A stretch of 64,000 bases of DNA from Thermaurantiacus tibetensis (GCF_015354055.1 NZ_JACHTM010000002.1:372001-436000), one strand, 5' to 3'. Counted from the first letter of the stretch, positions 9,085 through 17,985 are shown. Notes: a model not told the origin generated them from the letters alone. Made by a program: numbers and translations.

Positions 9085-9867
9085 ATGCTCGCCCGCCGCT
9101 CCGCCCTCCTCGGCCTTGCCGCCCTCGCCGCCGCGCCGGCCTTCGCGCAGCGCGCCTCCGGCCCGCCGGTGGCGGCTGCTGCCGACCTCCAGGCCGCCAT
9201 GCCCGAGCTGGTCGCCGCCTTCACCCGCAGGACGGGCGCGAGCGTCCGCGTGACCCTCGGCTCGTCGGGCAGCTTCGCCCAGCAGATCCTTGCCGGCGCT
9301 CCCTTCGAGCTGTTCCTCTCCGCCGACGAGGGCTTCATCGCGAAGCTGCACGCCGCCGGCCGCACGCTGGACGAGGGCCGCCTCTACGCCATCGGCCGGA
9401 TCGGCCATGCCCAGCCGCTCGGCTCGCCGGTCCGGGTCGACCCGGAGCTTGCCGGCCTCGCCGAGGCACTGAAGGGAGACCGGATCCGCCGCTTCGCCAT
9501 CGCCAACCCGGTGCACGCCCCCTATGGCCGCGCTGCGCGCGAGGCGCTGACCCGCGCCGGCCTCTGGGCGGCGGTCGAGCCGCGGCTCGTCCTTGGCGAG
9601 AATGCCGCGCAGGCCACCCAGTTCGCCGTCTCGGGCGCAGCCCAGGGCGGCATCATCCCGCTCTCGCTCGCCCGCGCGCCGGCCATCGCGCCGAAGATCC
9701 GCTTCGCCCTCATCCCCGCCGACTGGCACGCCGAGCTCCGCCAGCGCATGGCGCTCATGAAGGGCGCCGGCGCCACGGCGCGCGCCTTCCATGACTTCCT
9801 TGGGCAGGCCGAGGCGCACGCGATCCTGCGCCGCTACGGCTTCGTCCTGCCCGGCGAGTCTCCCTGA
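9085..9867 (+). CDS. modA: Molybdate ABC transporter, periplasmic binding protein
   Basis: A 260-aa periplasmic molybdate-binding protein. The signal peptide covers about residues 1-22 (MLARRSALLGLAALAAAPAF), and the mature part starts with VAAAADLQAAMPEL, as in ModA. The oxyanion-binding serine region GSSGSFAQQI and the segment GAPFELFLSADE are typical. The ATG at 9085 is chosen because it begins the signal peptide; frame upstream is only read-through of the tRNA region. The stop shares one base with the modB start. The 215 bp before it (8870-9084) contain no gene I can see. Confidence 0.93.
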   Translation: MLARRSALLGLAALAAAPAFAQRASGPPVAAAADLQAAMPELVAAFTRRTGASVRVTLGSSGSFAQQILAGAPFELFLSADEGFIAKLHAAGRTLDEGRLYAIGRIGHAQPLGSPVRVDPELAGLAEALKGDRIRRFAIANPVHAPYGRAAREALTRAGLWAAVEPRLVLGENAAQATQFAVSGAAQGGIIPLSLARAPAIAPKIRFALIPADWHAELRQRMALMKGAGATARAFHDFLGQAEAHAILRRYGFVLPGESP

Positions 9868-10532
9868 TGGACGGCGAAGCGCTCGCCCTCTCGCTCCGGC
9901 TGGCGGGGGCCACGGCACTCGTCCTCCTTCCCGTCGGTCTCTGGCTCGGCCGCAGCCTCGCCTTCGGCCGGCTGAAGGGCATGGGGCTCATCGAGGCGCT
10001 GGTCACGCTGCCGCTCGTTCTGCCGCCCACCGTCCTTGGCTACTATCTTCTCCAGTCCTTCACCGGCACGGCGCCGCTCGGGGCGCTCTTCGAGGCGCTC
10101 CTCGGCCACCCGCTCGCCTTCAGCTTCGCCGGGTTGCTCCTTGCCTGCATGGTCGCCAACCTGCCGTTCGCCGTGCAGCCGATGCAGCGCGGCTTCGAGG
10201 CGATCCCGCGCGAGGTGCGCGAGGCGGCCGCCGTCTCGGGGCTTTCGCCGCTCCGCGCCTTCCTGAAGGTCGAGCTGCCGCTGGCGCTTCCCGGCATCCT
10301 GACCGCCATGGTCCTCACCTTCGCCCACACCATCGGCGAGTTCGGCGTGGTGCTGATGGTCGGCGGCGCCATCCCCGGCGAGACGCGCACGGCAGCGATC
10401 GCCATCTACGATTCGGTCCAGGCCTTCGACATGCAGACGGCAGGCCGGATGTCGGCGCTCCTCCTCCTCCTCTCGGTCGGCGCAATCCTCGCCGTCCAGT
10501 CGCTGGGCCGGCGGATCCAGGCGCATGGCTGA
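9867..10532 (+). CDS. modB: Molybdate ABC transporter permease
   Basis: A 221-aa inner-membrane permease with about five hydrophobic helices. The cytoplasmic coupling loop is EAAAVSGLSPLRAFLKVELP, the EAA motif that contacts the ATPase. The helix carrying FAHTIGEFGVVLMVGG is characteristic of ModB. The gene starts within the modA stop (one-base overlap) and overlaps modC by 8 bases, so the three proteins should be made together. Confidence 0.94.
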   Translation: MDGEALALSLRLAGATALVLLPVGLWLGRSLAFGRLKGMGLIEALVTLPLVLPPTVLGYYLLQSFTGTAPLGALFEALLGHPLAFSFAGLLLACMVANLPFAVQPMQRGFEAIPREVREAAAVSGLSPLRAFLKVELPLALPGILTAMVLTFAHTIGEFGVVLMVGGAIPGETRTAAIAIYDSVQAFDMQTAGRMSALLLLLSVGAILAVQSLGRRIQAHG

Positions 10533-11337
10533 GCCGGGGCTGGCGGTCGCGCTCCGCGCCAGCACGCCCATCCCGCTCGATCTCGCCTTCGCGGTTGCCC
10601 CCGGCGAGCTGGTGGCGCTCGTCGGGCCCTCGGGCGCGGGCAAGTCGAGCGTGCTGCGGTCGATCGCTGGCCTCCACCATCCGGCCGAGACCCGCGTGAC
10701 CTGCGCCGGCGAGATCTGGGCCGACAGCGCGGCCGGCCTCAACCTCCCTCCGCACCGGCGCCGCGTGGGCCTCCTGTTCCAGGCCTATGCGCTGTTCCCG
10801 CATCTGTCCGCCCGCGCCAATGTCGAGGCCGCGATGGGCCATCTCCCGCGCAGCGAGCGGCGGGCGCGCGCCGAAGCGCTGCTCGCCCTCGTCCACCTCG
10901 AGGGGCTCGGCGCGCGAAAGCCCCACCAGCTTTCCGGGGGCCAGCAGCAGCGCGTGGCGCTCGCCCGTGCGCTTGCCCGCGAGCCCGCCGTGCTCCTCCT
11001 CGACGAGCCCTTCTCCGCCGTCGATCGCCGCACCCGCCGCGCGCTCATCGCCGAGCTTCAGGCGCTGCGCGCGTCCATCCGCGTGCCCACCCTCCTCGTC
11101 ACCCACGATCTCGACGAGGCGCGCGCGCTTGCCGACCGGCTTCTCGTCCTCGATGGCGGCCGGCTGCTGCAGGAGGGTCCGCCCGAGGCGGTGCTGGCCG
11201 CGCCCGCCTCCGAAGCGGTCAGGGCCGCGCTCGACCTTCCGGCTCAGCCGGACGGAGGCTCCGGCTTCAGCCGGCCGAGGAGCCCCTCCGCTGCTGGTCC
11301 GGCGGCCGCCTCGAGGGTTGCGACCAGCGCGCGGTAA
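10525..11337 (+). CDS. modC: Molybdate ABC transporter ATPase, lacking a TOBE domain
   Basis: A 270-aa ABC ATPase with Walker A GPSGAGKS (residues 34-41), a Q-loop, the signature LSGGQQQR and Walker B VLLLDEP followed by the D-loop and switch histidine (LLVTHDLDEA). Classical ModC has about 350 residues with a C-terminal molybdate-binding TOBE domain. This one stops soon after the ATPase core in a low-complexity tail, so that domain is absent. Its last 94 bases overlap the convergent modE-like gene. Confidence 0.92.
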   Translation: MAEPGLAVALRASTPIPLDLAFAVAPGELVALVGPSGAGKSSVLRSIAGLHHPAETRVTCAGEIWADSAAGLNLPPHRRRVGLLFQAYALFPHLSARANVEAAMGHLPRSERRARAEALLALVHLEGLGARKPHQLSGGQQQRVALARALAREPAVLLLDEPFSAVDRRTRRALIAELQALRASIRVPTLLVTHDLDEARALADRLLVLDGGRLLQEGPPEAVLAAPASEAVRAALDLPAQPDGGSGFSRPRSPSAAGPAAASRVATSAR

Positions 11338-11630
11338 GAGGCGAGCACGGCGCTCCCCTCGTCGGTCAGCTCGGCGCCCTGGCGCCCGCCGGGGTGGGTG
11401 CGGACGAGCGGCGCGGCAAAGCAGCGGTTCATCGTGTCGACCATCAGCCAGGCGCGGCGGTAGCTGAGGCCGAGCGCGCGCCCGGCCGCGGAGATGGAGC
11501 CATGGGCCGCGATCGCGGCGAGGAGATCGGCCTTGCCCGGCCCGAGCGCAATCTCCTCGCCGCGCATCAGCTGGGCCTTGAGCTTCAGCCTGCCGGCGTT
11601 CCCCGCCACCTCAACCTCCCGCCCTTCCAT
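11244..11630 (-). CDS. modE: ModE-type winged-helix molybdate regulator, DNA-binding domain only
   Basis: About 128 aa. The central segment ADLLAAIAAHGSISAAGRAL plus SYRRAWLMVDTMN is the N-terminal LysR-like helix-turn-helix of ModE, followed by the wing region with the GGRQGAELT motif. The C-terminal molybdate-binding domains of full ModE are absent. I chose the ATG at 11628-11630; an in-frame ATG eight codons earlier (11654) is possible. It is convergent with and overlaps modC, which suggests control of modABC, but how it would sense molybdate is unclear. Confidence 0.85.
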   Translation of the reverse strand: MEGREVEVAGNAGRLKLKAQLMRGEEIALGPGKADLLAAIAAHGSISAAGRALGLSYRRAWLMVDTMNRCFAAPLVRTHPGGRQGAELTDEGSAVLASYRALVATLEAAAGPAAEGLLGRLKPEPPSG

Positions 11631-11705
11631 GCCTCGCCGAAATGCCGGGTGCAATCCACCCGACCGGCGCTAGAAGGGCAGCAGGAGCGGCAAGGGAGGC
11701 AAGCG

Positions 11706-12464
11706 ATGGATCTCGGTCTCAGGGGCAAGAAGGTCATCCTGTCGGGCGGGAGCCGCGGCATCGGCCGGGCGAGCCTCGAGCTCTTCGCCGACGAGGGCTC
11801 TGACATCGCCTTCTTCTCGCGCAACCCCGACCAGGTCGAAGAGACCCGGGCCAGCCTCGCCGCGCGCGGCGGCAAGGTCCATGCCGAGGCGCTCGACTTC
11901 ACCGGCGTCGAGGTCTACCGCGATTTCCTGAAGCGCGCGCTCGACGCGCTCGGCGGCTGCGACATCTTCGTCCACAACGTCTCCTCCTCGGGCGCCGGTG
12001 CCACCGGGGACTGGGAGAAGACCTTCCTCCTCGACATCCGCGGCGCCGTCGAGGGCGTGGATGCGCTCACTCCTGCGCTCGAGGCCTCGGGCGCGGGCTC
12101 CATCATCTTCATGTCCTCGACCGCGGCGGTCGAGACCTTCCTCGTGCCGCAGGCGTTCAATGCGCTGAAGGCCGCGCTCATCACCTATGCGAAGCAGCTC
12201 TCGCAGGCCCTCGGCCCCAAGGGCATCCGGGTCAATGTCGTGACCCCCGGCCCCATCAAGTATCCGGGCGGCAACTGGTCGATGATCGAGACCGCCATGC
12301 CCGATTTCTACAAGGCAACGCTTGCGGGCTTCGCGCTCGGCCGGTTCGGCACGCCCGAGGAAGTGGCGAAGGCGGTCGTGTTCCTCGCCAGCCCGGCCTC
12401 CAGCTACACGACGGGCACCAACCTCGTCATCGACGGCGGCTACACCAAGCGCGTCCAGTTCTGA
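11706..12464 (+). CDS. SDR-family oxidoreductase with Phe at the catalytic Tyr position
   Basis: A 252-aa Rossmann-fold short-chain dehydrogenase/reductase. The cofactor motif GGSRGIG is at residues 14-20, an HNVSSSG segment stands in place of NNAG, and the catalytic serine region MSSTA is at 136-140. The usual YxxxK motif reads FNALK at residues 151-155: the lysine is kept but tyrosine is replaced by phenylalanine (codon TTC at 12156-12158). The end IDGGY is typical. An AAGGGAGG-like ribosome site precedes the ATG. The following CoA transferase gene hints at acyl-CoA metabolism. Confidence 0.9.
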   Translation: MDLGLRGKKVILSGGSRGIGRASLELFADEGSDIAFFSRNPDQVEETRASLAARGGKVHAEALDFTGVEVYRDFLKRALDALGGCDIFVHNVSSSGAGATGDWEKTFLLDIRGAVEGVDALTPALEASGAGSIIFMSSTAAVETFLVPQAFNALKAALITYAKQLSQALGPKGIRVNVVTPGPIKYPGGNWSMIETAMPDFYKATLAGFALGRFGTPEEVAKAVVFLASPASSYTTGTNLVIDGGYTKRVQF

Positions 12465-12492
12465 GCGCCAGCGGGCGGCCTGCCGGGCGAGG

Positions 12493-12518
12493 GACCGTTT
12501 GGGACGCCCAAACGGGTC
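12493..12518. repeat. Intergenic inverted repeat between SDR and CoA transferase genes
   Basis: GACCGTTTGGG (12493-12503) is separated by ACG from CCCAAACGGGTC (12507-12518). The arms pair over 11 bp with one bulged base. It could act as a factor-dependent terminator or mRNA-stabilising hairpin after the SDR gene; there is no T-run. Confidence 0.5.
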
Positions 12519-12619
12519 CGCCGGCATCCGCGAACGGAGCGGGGAGGGGCGAGGGGCATGCCCCTGCGACCCGCGTCCCTGGCCCTTGACGCTCCCCCGG
12601 CCGGCGGCAAGGCGCGCAC

Positions 12620-13870
12620 ATGCCTTCCGTCGCCCCGCCGTCTCCTGCGCCAGCCGCCCCGCCCGGCCCGCTTGCCGGCGTCCGCGTGCTCGATCTCTCG
12701 CGCGTGCTCGCCGGCCCCTGGGCGACGCAGGCGCTCGCCGACCTTGGCGCGACCGTCTGGAAGGTCGAGCGCCCGGGCGCGGGCGACGACACGCGCGGCT
12801 GGGGCCCGCCCTTCCTGCCCGACGCCAGCGGGGACGCCTGCTACTTCGCCGCCGCCAACCGCAACAAGAAGGCGCTCGCGATCGATTTCGGAAAGCCCGA
12901 AGGCGCTGCCCTCATCCGCGCGCTCGCGGGCCATGCCGACCTTCTCGTCGAGAATTTCCGCACCGGAACCCTCGCCCGCCACGGTCTCGACCCGGCCGAG
13001 CTGCGCAAGGCCAACCCCCGCCTCGTCACCTGCTCGATCACCGGCTTCGGCCAGACCGGGCCGCGCGCGAAGGAAGCGGGCTATGACTTCCTCATCCAGG
13101 GCATGGGCGGCCTCATGTCCCTGACCGGCGAGCCCGGCGGCGGCCCCTTGCGCGCCGGCATCCCGGTCGCCGATCTCGCAACCGGCCTCTACGCCACCAT
13201 CTCGATGCTCGCCGCGCTTCACCATGCGCGCGCCACCGGCCAGGGCCAGCACATCGACGCCGGCCTCCTCCAGGCGCAGGTGGCGATGCTCGCGAACCAC
13301 TGGGCGAACTGGCTCAACGCCGGGCGGGTGCCGCAGCGCTCGGGCAACGCGCATGCCACCGTCGTGCCCTACCGCGACTTCCCGGCCGCCGACGGCACGC
13401 TCATCATCGCCGTCGGCTCCGACCGGCAGTTCGCAGCACTTGCCCGCGTGCTCGGCCGGCCCGACCTCGCCGGAGACCCGCGCTACGCGACCAACGCCGG
13501 CCGCCAGACCCATCGCGCGCTCCTCGAGGCCGAGATCGCGGCGGAAACGGCGAAGCGCCCGCGCGAGGCGCTCCTGGCCGCGCTGACCGAGGCCGGCGTG
13601 CCGGCCGGCCCCATCAACAGCCTGCCGGAGGTCTTCGCTGACCCGCAGGTCGAAGCGACCGGCCTGGTCGCCACCGTTGCGCGGGCCGACGGCACGCCCA
13701 TCCATGTGGTCGGCTACCCGCAGCGCCTCTCGGCGACGCCCGCCAGCGTCCGCTCCGCCCCGCCCCGGCTCGGCGAGCATACGCGCGCCATCCTCGCCGA
13801 GGTGCTGGGGCTTGCCGAGCCCGAGCTCGCCCGGCTCGAGGCATCCGGCGTGATTGCCGCGGCGCGATAG
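12620..13870 (+). CDS. CaiB/BaiF-family CoA transferase (class III)
   Basis: A 416-aa class III CoA transferase moving CoA between carboxylic acids. The N-terminus GVRVLDLSRVLAGPW is typical, as are NRNKKALAIDF, the catalytic-aspartate region AGYDFLIQGMGGLMS and the GQGQHIDAGLL segment. The C-terminal half with GVPAGPINSLPEVFADPQV is also diagnostic. Substrates of this family range from carnitine to formate and oxalate and cannot be assigned here. A Pro/Ala-rich N-terminal extension precedes the conserved part, so the true start may lie a few codons downstream. Confidence 0.92.
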   Translation: MPSVAPPSPAPAAPPGPLAGVRVLDLSRVLAGPWATQALADLGATVWKVERPGAGDDTRGWGPPFLPDASGDACYFAAANRNKKALAIDFGKPEGAALIRALAGHADLLVENFRTGTLARHGLDPAELRKANPRLVTCSITGFGQTGPRAKEAGYDFLIQGMGGLMSLTGEPGGGPLRAGIPVADLATGLYATISMLAALHHARATGQGQHIDAGLLQAQVAMLANHWANWLNAGRVPQRSGNAHATVVPYRDFPAADGTLIIAVGSDRQFAALARVLGRPDLAGDPRYATNAGRQTHRALLEAEIAAETAKRPREALLAALTEAGVPAGPINSLPEVFADPQVEATGLVATVARADGTPIHVVGYPQRLSATPASVRSAPPRLGEHTRAILAEVLGLAEPELARLEASGVIAAAR

Positions 13871-13873
13871 GCG

Positions 13874-15025
13874 TCAGACCAGCTTCGCCTCCAGCGGATG
13901 GCGCGGCGAGGGCGGCACTTCAGGGCCGTAGCCGACACGCGCGAGCATCTGCACATGCCCGCCCTCGGGCACCAGCAGCGCGTGCAGGCGGGCATGGACA
14001 TCGGCGACTTCGGGATATTCCTGCAGCGCCTGGCTCACCGGGTGCATGGCAAGGCCGAGCGAGGTGGCGGCGAGGTTGGCCCGCACATAGACCCGGCCGG
14101 CGCGCAGCTGGCTCTCGCGGTCGTTGCGGTCGGTCACCACCCAGAGGAAGGCCGGGGTTGCGGCATGGCTTGCGCGAAGCTGCCGGGCGCCGGTCTCGAA
14201 CATGGCCGAACCCGGCTCGGCGAGCGCCTCGCGGGTCATGAGGCCGACTGCCGCCGCCGCCTCGACGGCGGGGCCGGTAAGCGCGATTCCATCGGGCGAG
14301 GCGTCCACCTCGCGCGCGCCGATCCGCATCAGGCCCACGGTCTCGCGATGGACCCGCGGCGTGCCAAGCTCGATCGCAAGCGCCTCGAGCACCAGGTCGC
14401 GGATGGGTTCGACGAAACGGGGGGTGGTGGTGCCGCGCACCCGCCAGTCGAGCCCGTTCGCGGTCAGCTGCCGGAGCTCGCGCCGGTCCACGGGGCGCGA
14501 CAGGTCATAGGCTGCCTTGTTCGAGCGCCGGGCGGCGACATGGGCGAACAGCGGGTCGGGCGGCAGCCCCGCGCGCGGCGCGAAGGTGAGCTGCGCCACC
14601 GGCCGCGCATCGAGCCCGCCCTCCCGGCCGCCGGGCGGCGTGCCCTCGGGGAAGGGGACGATCTCCATCGCGACTCCCCGCGCGGCCGCCGCCATGCGGG
14701 CGAGCTCGAGGAAGCAGCCGAAGCCGATGGTCAGCTGCCGGTCGAACGGGTCGGCCTCGGGCAGCCGCTGGTCGAGGTCGCAGTAAAGCGTCGCCGAGTC
14801 CTCGCCATCGAGCCGGATGCGCCAGGGCTGGAGGTTGTGCGCGCTGGGGGCGAGGATGGCGTGGCGGAACGCATCGAGCCGCACGTCGGCGGGCGGCGGG
14901 CCGGCGAGATCCCAGGGCGCGGTCGCCGTCTCGGGTACCCGCGACACCCGCCACCACGCACCCGCGCCGACGAGCGCGAGCCCGCCCGCGCCTGCGAGGA
15001 TGACCGTGCGCCGAGAGACCGCCAT
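13874..15025 (-). CDS. Acg-family nitroreductase-like protein, TAT-exported
   Basis: A 383-aa FMN-binding nitroreductase-fold protein. The N-terminus has a twin-arginine signal (SRRTVILAGAGGLALVGAG) starting at residue 4. The segment APSAHNLQPWRIRL is the FMN-binding start of the Acg-like family, and RRSNKAAYDLSRPV and VGYGPEVPPSPR recall mycobacterial Acg. Partners and substrates are unknown for most members. I chose the ATG at 15023-15025, which begins the signal peptide; the frame is open upstream but without family similarity. It converges with the CoA transferase gene with 3 bp between the stops. Confidence 0.83.
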   Translation of the reverse strand: MAVSRRTVILAGAGGLALVGAGAWWRVSRVPETATAPWDLAGPPPADVRLDAFRHAILAPSAHNLQPWRIRLDGEDSATLYCDLDQRLPEADPFDRQLTIGFGCFLELARMAAAARGVAMEIVPFPEGTPPGGREGGLDARPVAQLTFAPRAGLPPDPLFAHVAARRSNKAAYDLSRPVDRRELRQLTANGLDWRVRGTTTPRFVEPIRDLVLEALAIELGTPRVHRETVGLMRIGAREVDASPDGIALTGPAVEAAAAVGLMTREALAEPGSAMFETGARQLRASHAATPAFLWVVTDRNDRESQLRAGRVYVRANLAATSLGLAMHPVSQALQEYPEVADVHARLHALLVPEGGHVQMLARVGYGPEVPPSPRHPLEAKLV

Positions 15026-15063
15026 GCCCGGGGCGATAGGAAGCCCGGGCGGCGAGGGCAACC

Positions 15064-15495
15064 TCAGGCGGCGTCCCCGCAGCGGGTCAGGATGAGCGGC
15101 GTGCCTTCGAGCGTGCGCTGCACCGGGCACTTCGCCGCCACGTCCAGGAGCTTCTTGCGCTGCTCCTCGTCGAGCTCGGGGCCCTCGATCGTGACGCACT
15201 TCTCGAACACGTCCTGCCGCGGGCTCGCTGCACCCGGCCCGCCCTTGCGGTGGCGGATCTCGACGGCCACGCGCGTGAGCGGCCAGCGCTCGCGCAGCGC
15301 ATACCAGCGCACCGTCATCGCCGTGCAGGCGGCGAGCGCTGCGACCAGAAGATCATAGGGGTTGGGCCCGAGGTTGCCGCCGCCCTCCTCGACCGGCTCG
15401 TCCGCCAGGATGGTGTGGCCGCGCACGTCAATGGCCAGCGCATAGGCGCTCGCCCCCGTCTCGGCGCCGTGCGCCACGATCTCGCCTGCGCTCAT
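15064..15495 (-). CDS. OsmC-family thiol peroxidase-like protein
   Basis: A 143-aa OsmC/Ohr-fold protein. The two conserved cysteines are Cys57 in ALAACTAMTVRWYA and Cys123 in AKCPVQRTLEG, fitting the peroxidatic/resolving pair of peroxide-reducing OsmC proteins. The NLGPNPYDLLVAAL segment before the first cysteine is typical. Its ATG overlaps the stop of the upstream AGCS symporter gene by 4 bases, so the two are cotranslated although a functional link is not evident. Confidence 0.9.
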   Translation of the reverse strand: MSAGEIVAHGAETGASAYALAIDVRGHTILADEPVEEGGGNLGPNPYDLLVAALAACTAMTVRWYALRERWPLTRVAVEIRHRKGGPGAASPRQDVFEKCVTIEGPELDEEQRKKLLDVAAKCPVQRTLEGTPLILTRCGDAA

Positions 15496-16895
15496 GTCCT
15501 CTCCTCCACCACCCGCGCCTGCCCGTGCCGGGCCAGAAAGCCGTTCACCTCGCGCCGCAGCGGCCCGGCGAGGAGATAGATGCCGATGACATTGGGCACG
15601 GCCATCAGGAAGAAGGCCGAGTCCACCATGTCGAGGATCTGCCCCGGCTCGAGCAGCGCGCCAAGCGGCAGCGCCGCGCAGTAGGCGGCCTTGAAGCCGA
15701 GTTCGTGCCAGCGCGAATGGCGCGTCAGGAACTGGAAGGCCTCGGCGGCGTAGAAGCCGTTCGCGAGCACGGTCGAATAGGCGAAGAGAAAGACCACGAC
15801 GGCGAGGATCGCGGGTGCGCCGGGAATGACGGTGGCAAGCGCCGCCGAGGTCATGGCCACGCCCGTCAGATCCTCCATGTACATGCCGGTCACGACAAGC
15901 GTCAGCCCCGAGAGCGTGCAGATGACGACCGTGTCGACGAACGGCTCGATGAGCGCGACCATCCCCTCGCTCGCCGGCTCGCGCGTGCGCGCCTGGACGT
16001 GCGCGACAACGGCCGTGCCGATTCCGGCCTCCGAGGAATAGACGGCCCGCCGCATCCCGATGATGAAGACGCCGACCGCCCCGCCGGCCACGGCGACCGG
16101 ATCGAAGGCCTGCGCGACGATCTTGACCAGCGCCTCGGGAAGCGCGTCGAGGTTGGCACCGATCACGGCCAGGCAGGCGGCGACATAGAGGAGGCACATG
16201 GCCGGCACCAGCCGGCCGGTCACCCGGCCGATCCAGCCGATCGAGCCGAGGAGGACGAGGGCGATCAGCACGGCGAAGCCAAGGCCGAACAGGGCGGGCG
16301 CCTCGAAGCCGAAGGCCGCTGCCGCCTGGATCTCGGCCTGGTTCACCTGGAAGAGCGACATGCAGCCCACGATCATGAAGACGGCGTGGAACCGCGCCAG
16401 CCGCCGGCCGAGCCGCGGGAAGCCGATCGAGGCGAGACCGCGCATCAGCGTGGTGGCCGGCCCGCCCACCACCCGGCCGCCGGCCAGCTCGTCGCGGAAC
16501 ATGAGCCCCAGCGTCACTTCGGCGCACTTGAGCGCCATCGCGAAGAAACCGATGACGACCATCCAGAAGATCGCCCCGGGCCCGCCGGTCGCGACCGCCA
16601 CGGCGACGCCGGCGATGTTGCCGAGCCCGACGGTGGACGCAAGCGCCGTCGAAAGCGCCTGGAACTGCGAGACTCCCCCGGGCGCGGAGGCATCCTGCCG
16701 CTTCCCGAACAGCGCGCCCCAGCCGAGCGCGAAGCCGCGGAGCTGCGGCACGCCGAGCCAGAAGGTTGCAAAGACCATCGCCGCGGCGAGCCACAGCACG
16801 ATGAGCTGCACCGGAACCCCGGCGACGGGAATCGAGAAGAAGACGATCGCAGCCAGACCCTCGATGGCGGCGGCGGCGATCTCGACGAGGGTCAT
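15492..16895 (-). CDS. Alanine/glycine:cation symporter family protein
   Basis: A 467-aa inner-membrane amino-acid:sodium symporter (AGCS family) with about ten hydrophobic helices. The family hallmark STVGLGNIAGVAVAVATGGP (near residues 89-108) and the conserved GIGTAVVAHVQAR and GxxxYSSEAG-like segments are clear. I chose the ATG at 16893-16895, since homologues begin with a short N-terminus before the first helix. It is cotranscribed and translationally coupled with osmC downstream. Confidence 0.92.
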   Translation of the reverse strand: MTLVEIAAAAIEGLAAIVFFSIPVAGVPVQLIVLWLAAAMVFATFWLGVPQLRGFALGWGALFGKRQDASAPGGVSQFQALSTALASTVGLGNIAGVAVAVATGGPGAIFWMVVIGFFAMALKCAEVTLGLMFRDELAGGRVVGGPATTLMRGLASIGFPRLGRRLARFHAVFMIVGCMSLFQVNQAEIQAAAAFGFEAPALFGLGFAVLIALVLLGSIGWIGRVTGRLVPAMCLLYVAACLAVIGANLDALPEALVKIVAQAFDPVAVAGGAVGVFIIGMRRAVYSSEAGIGTAVVAHVQARTREPASEGMVALIEPFVDTVVICTLSGLTLVVTGMYMEDLTGVAMTSAALATVIPGAPAILAVVVFLFAYSTVLANGFYAAEAFQFLTRHSRWHELGFKAAYCAALPLGALLEPGQILDMVDSAFFLMAVPNVIGIYLLAGPLRREVNGFLARHGQARVVEERT

Positions 16896-17005
16896 CGCGC
16901 CGCACCCTAGGCCGGCGCGGCGCGAACACCAACCTCCGCTGCGCTTCCGGGCGTCTGGCACGGGTGGCTTGCTTGTCTCACGCGCCGGGGATAGCGCGCG
17001 CCGGC

Positions 17006-17593
17006 ATGGGTGACGCGTCGCTTGGCTGGGGCAAGGGGCGGGCAGGGCCGGCGCGCCGCCTTGTCCCTTCCGTGCTTCTGGCCCTTGCCGCCCTGCCGGG
17101 CCTTCCCGCCCTGGCGGCGGAGCCGCCGCCGCGCGATGTCCCTTCGCCGGTTGCCGGGCAGCCGACGCTCGACCCCGAGCGCTGCGACGGCCGGCCGGTC
17201 CTCATGATCGTGCGCGGTCTGCTTGCCGACCGCGAGCGCCTCGCCCGCTATGCGGAGGCGCTGCGCGCCTCGGGCCTCTACCCCGCGCTCGACGGCTATT
17301 ATCTGAACGACCCGCGCCGGGTGGACGTGTTCGAAGGCGACCCGCCGGCGAACGAGTCGATCCTCGTCGTGCGCTTCCCCTGCCTCGCCCACGCGCGCGC
17401 CTTCTGGTATTCGCGCGAATACCAGGAACGGATCCGCCCGCTCCGCCTCGACCCGCCCGCCGGCAGCTTCACCGTCACCGTCCACCCAGAGCTGCCGCCG
17501 CCGCCCTACATGGCCGGCCGGGTGCAGCCGCCCGCCTATGCCAGCACGCCCGGCCCGGAGGTGGCGGCCGCGATCCCGCAGGTGCCGCGCTGA
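17006..17593 (+). CDS. Exported DUF1330-family protein
   Basis: About 195 aa. An N-terminal Sec signal (hydrophobic stretch LVPSVLLALAALPGLPALA) is followed by a dimeric ferredoxin-like domain of the DUF1330 type: YAEALRASGLYPALDGYYL, then ESILVVRFPCLAHARAFWYS and EYQERIRPLR. DUF1330 proteins have no general biochemical function, and most are cytoplasmic, so the signal peptide is unusual. The stop shares one base with the start of the cytochrome c gene. An earlier in-frame ATG at 16964 is possible; I prefer 17006 because it gives a normal signal peptide. Confidence 0.8.
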   Translation: MGDASLGWGKGRAGPARRLVPSVLLALAALPGLPALAAEPPPRDVPSPVAGQPTLDPERCDGRPVLMIVRGLLADRERLARYAEALRASGLYPALDGYYLNDPRRVDVFEGDPPANESILVVRFPCLAHARAFWYSREYQERIRPLRLDPPAGSFTVTVHPELPPPPYMAGRVQPPAYASTPGPEVAAAIPQVPR

Positions 17594-17985
17594 TGCACCC
17601 GGCCCGCCTCGCCTGCACGACCGCCGCGCTCGGGCTGCTGGCGCTGTCTGTTCCGGCCTCCGCCCAGACCGCCGACCCGGCCGCCCGCGGGCGCCTGCTC
17701 TTCCTCCAGTGCCGCGCCTGCCACACGCTCGCTGCCGGCGAGCCGCACAAGGTGGGCCCCAATCTCCACGGCCTGTTCGGTGCCGCGGCTGCCAGCCGGC
17801 CGGGCTTTGCCGCCTATTCGAAGCCCCTGCGCGAGTCGGGGATCCTCTGGGACGAAGCCGCGCTCGACCGCTTCCTCGCAGGGCCGGGCCGGGCCGTCCC
17901 CGGCACCACCATGGCGTTTGCCGGCCTCCCGAAGCCCGAGGACCGCGCGGCCGTCATTGCCTATCTCAGGGCCGCCACCCGCTAG
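17593..17985 (+). CDS. Periplasmic class I cytochrome c
   Basis: A 130-aa small soluble c-type cytochrome. The signal peptide ends near residue 24 (VPASAQ), the haem-binding motif is CRACH at residues 40-44, and the distal methionine is Met107 in GTTMAFAG. The GPNLHGLFG segment is typical of the cytochrome c2/c550 family. It is coupled to the DUF1330 gene and lies 115 bp before the TonB receptor, so it could serve as electron acceptor for the exported flavoenzyme of the next operon. That link is inference. Confidence 0.93.
   Translation: MHPARLACTTAALGLLALSVPASAQTADPAARGRLLFLQCRACHTLAAGEPHKVGPNLHGLFGAAAASRPGFAAYSKPLRESGILWDEAALDRFLAGPGRAVPGTTMAFAGLPKPEDRAAVIAYLRAATR

Noticed and set aside
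5281-9918. A very long open frame on the minus strand across the Oar-like receptor and modA.
   Set aside because: It is antisense to genes with clear motifs, is low in complexity and shows no domain; high GC creates such frames.
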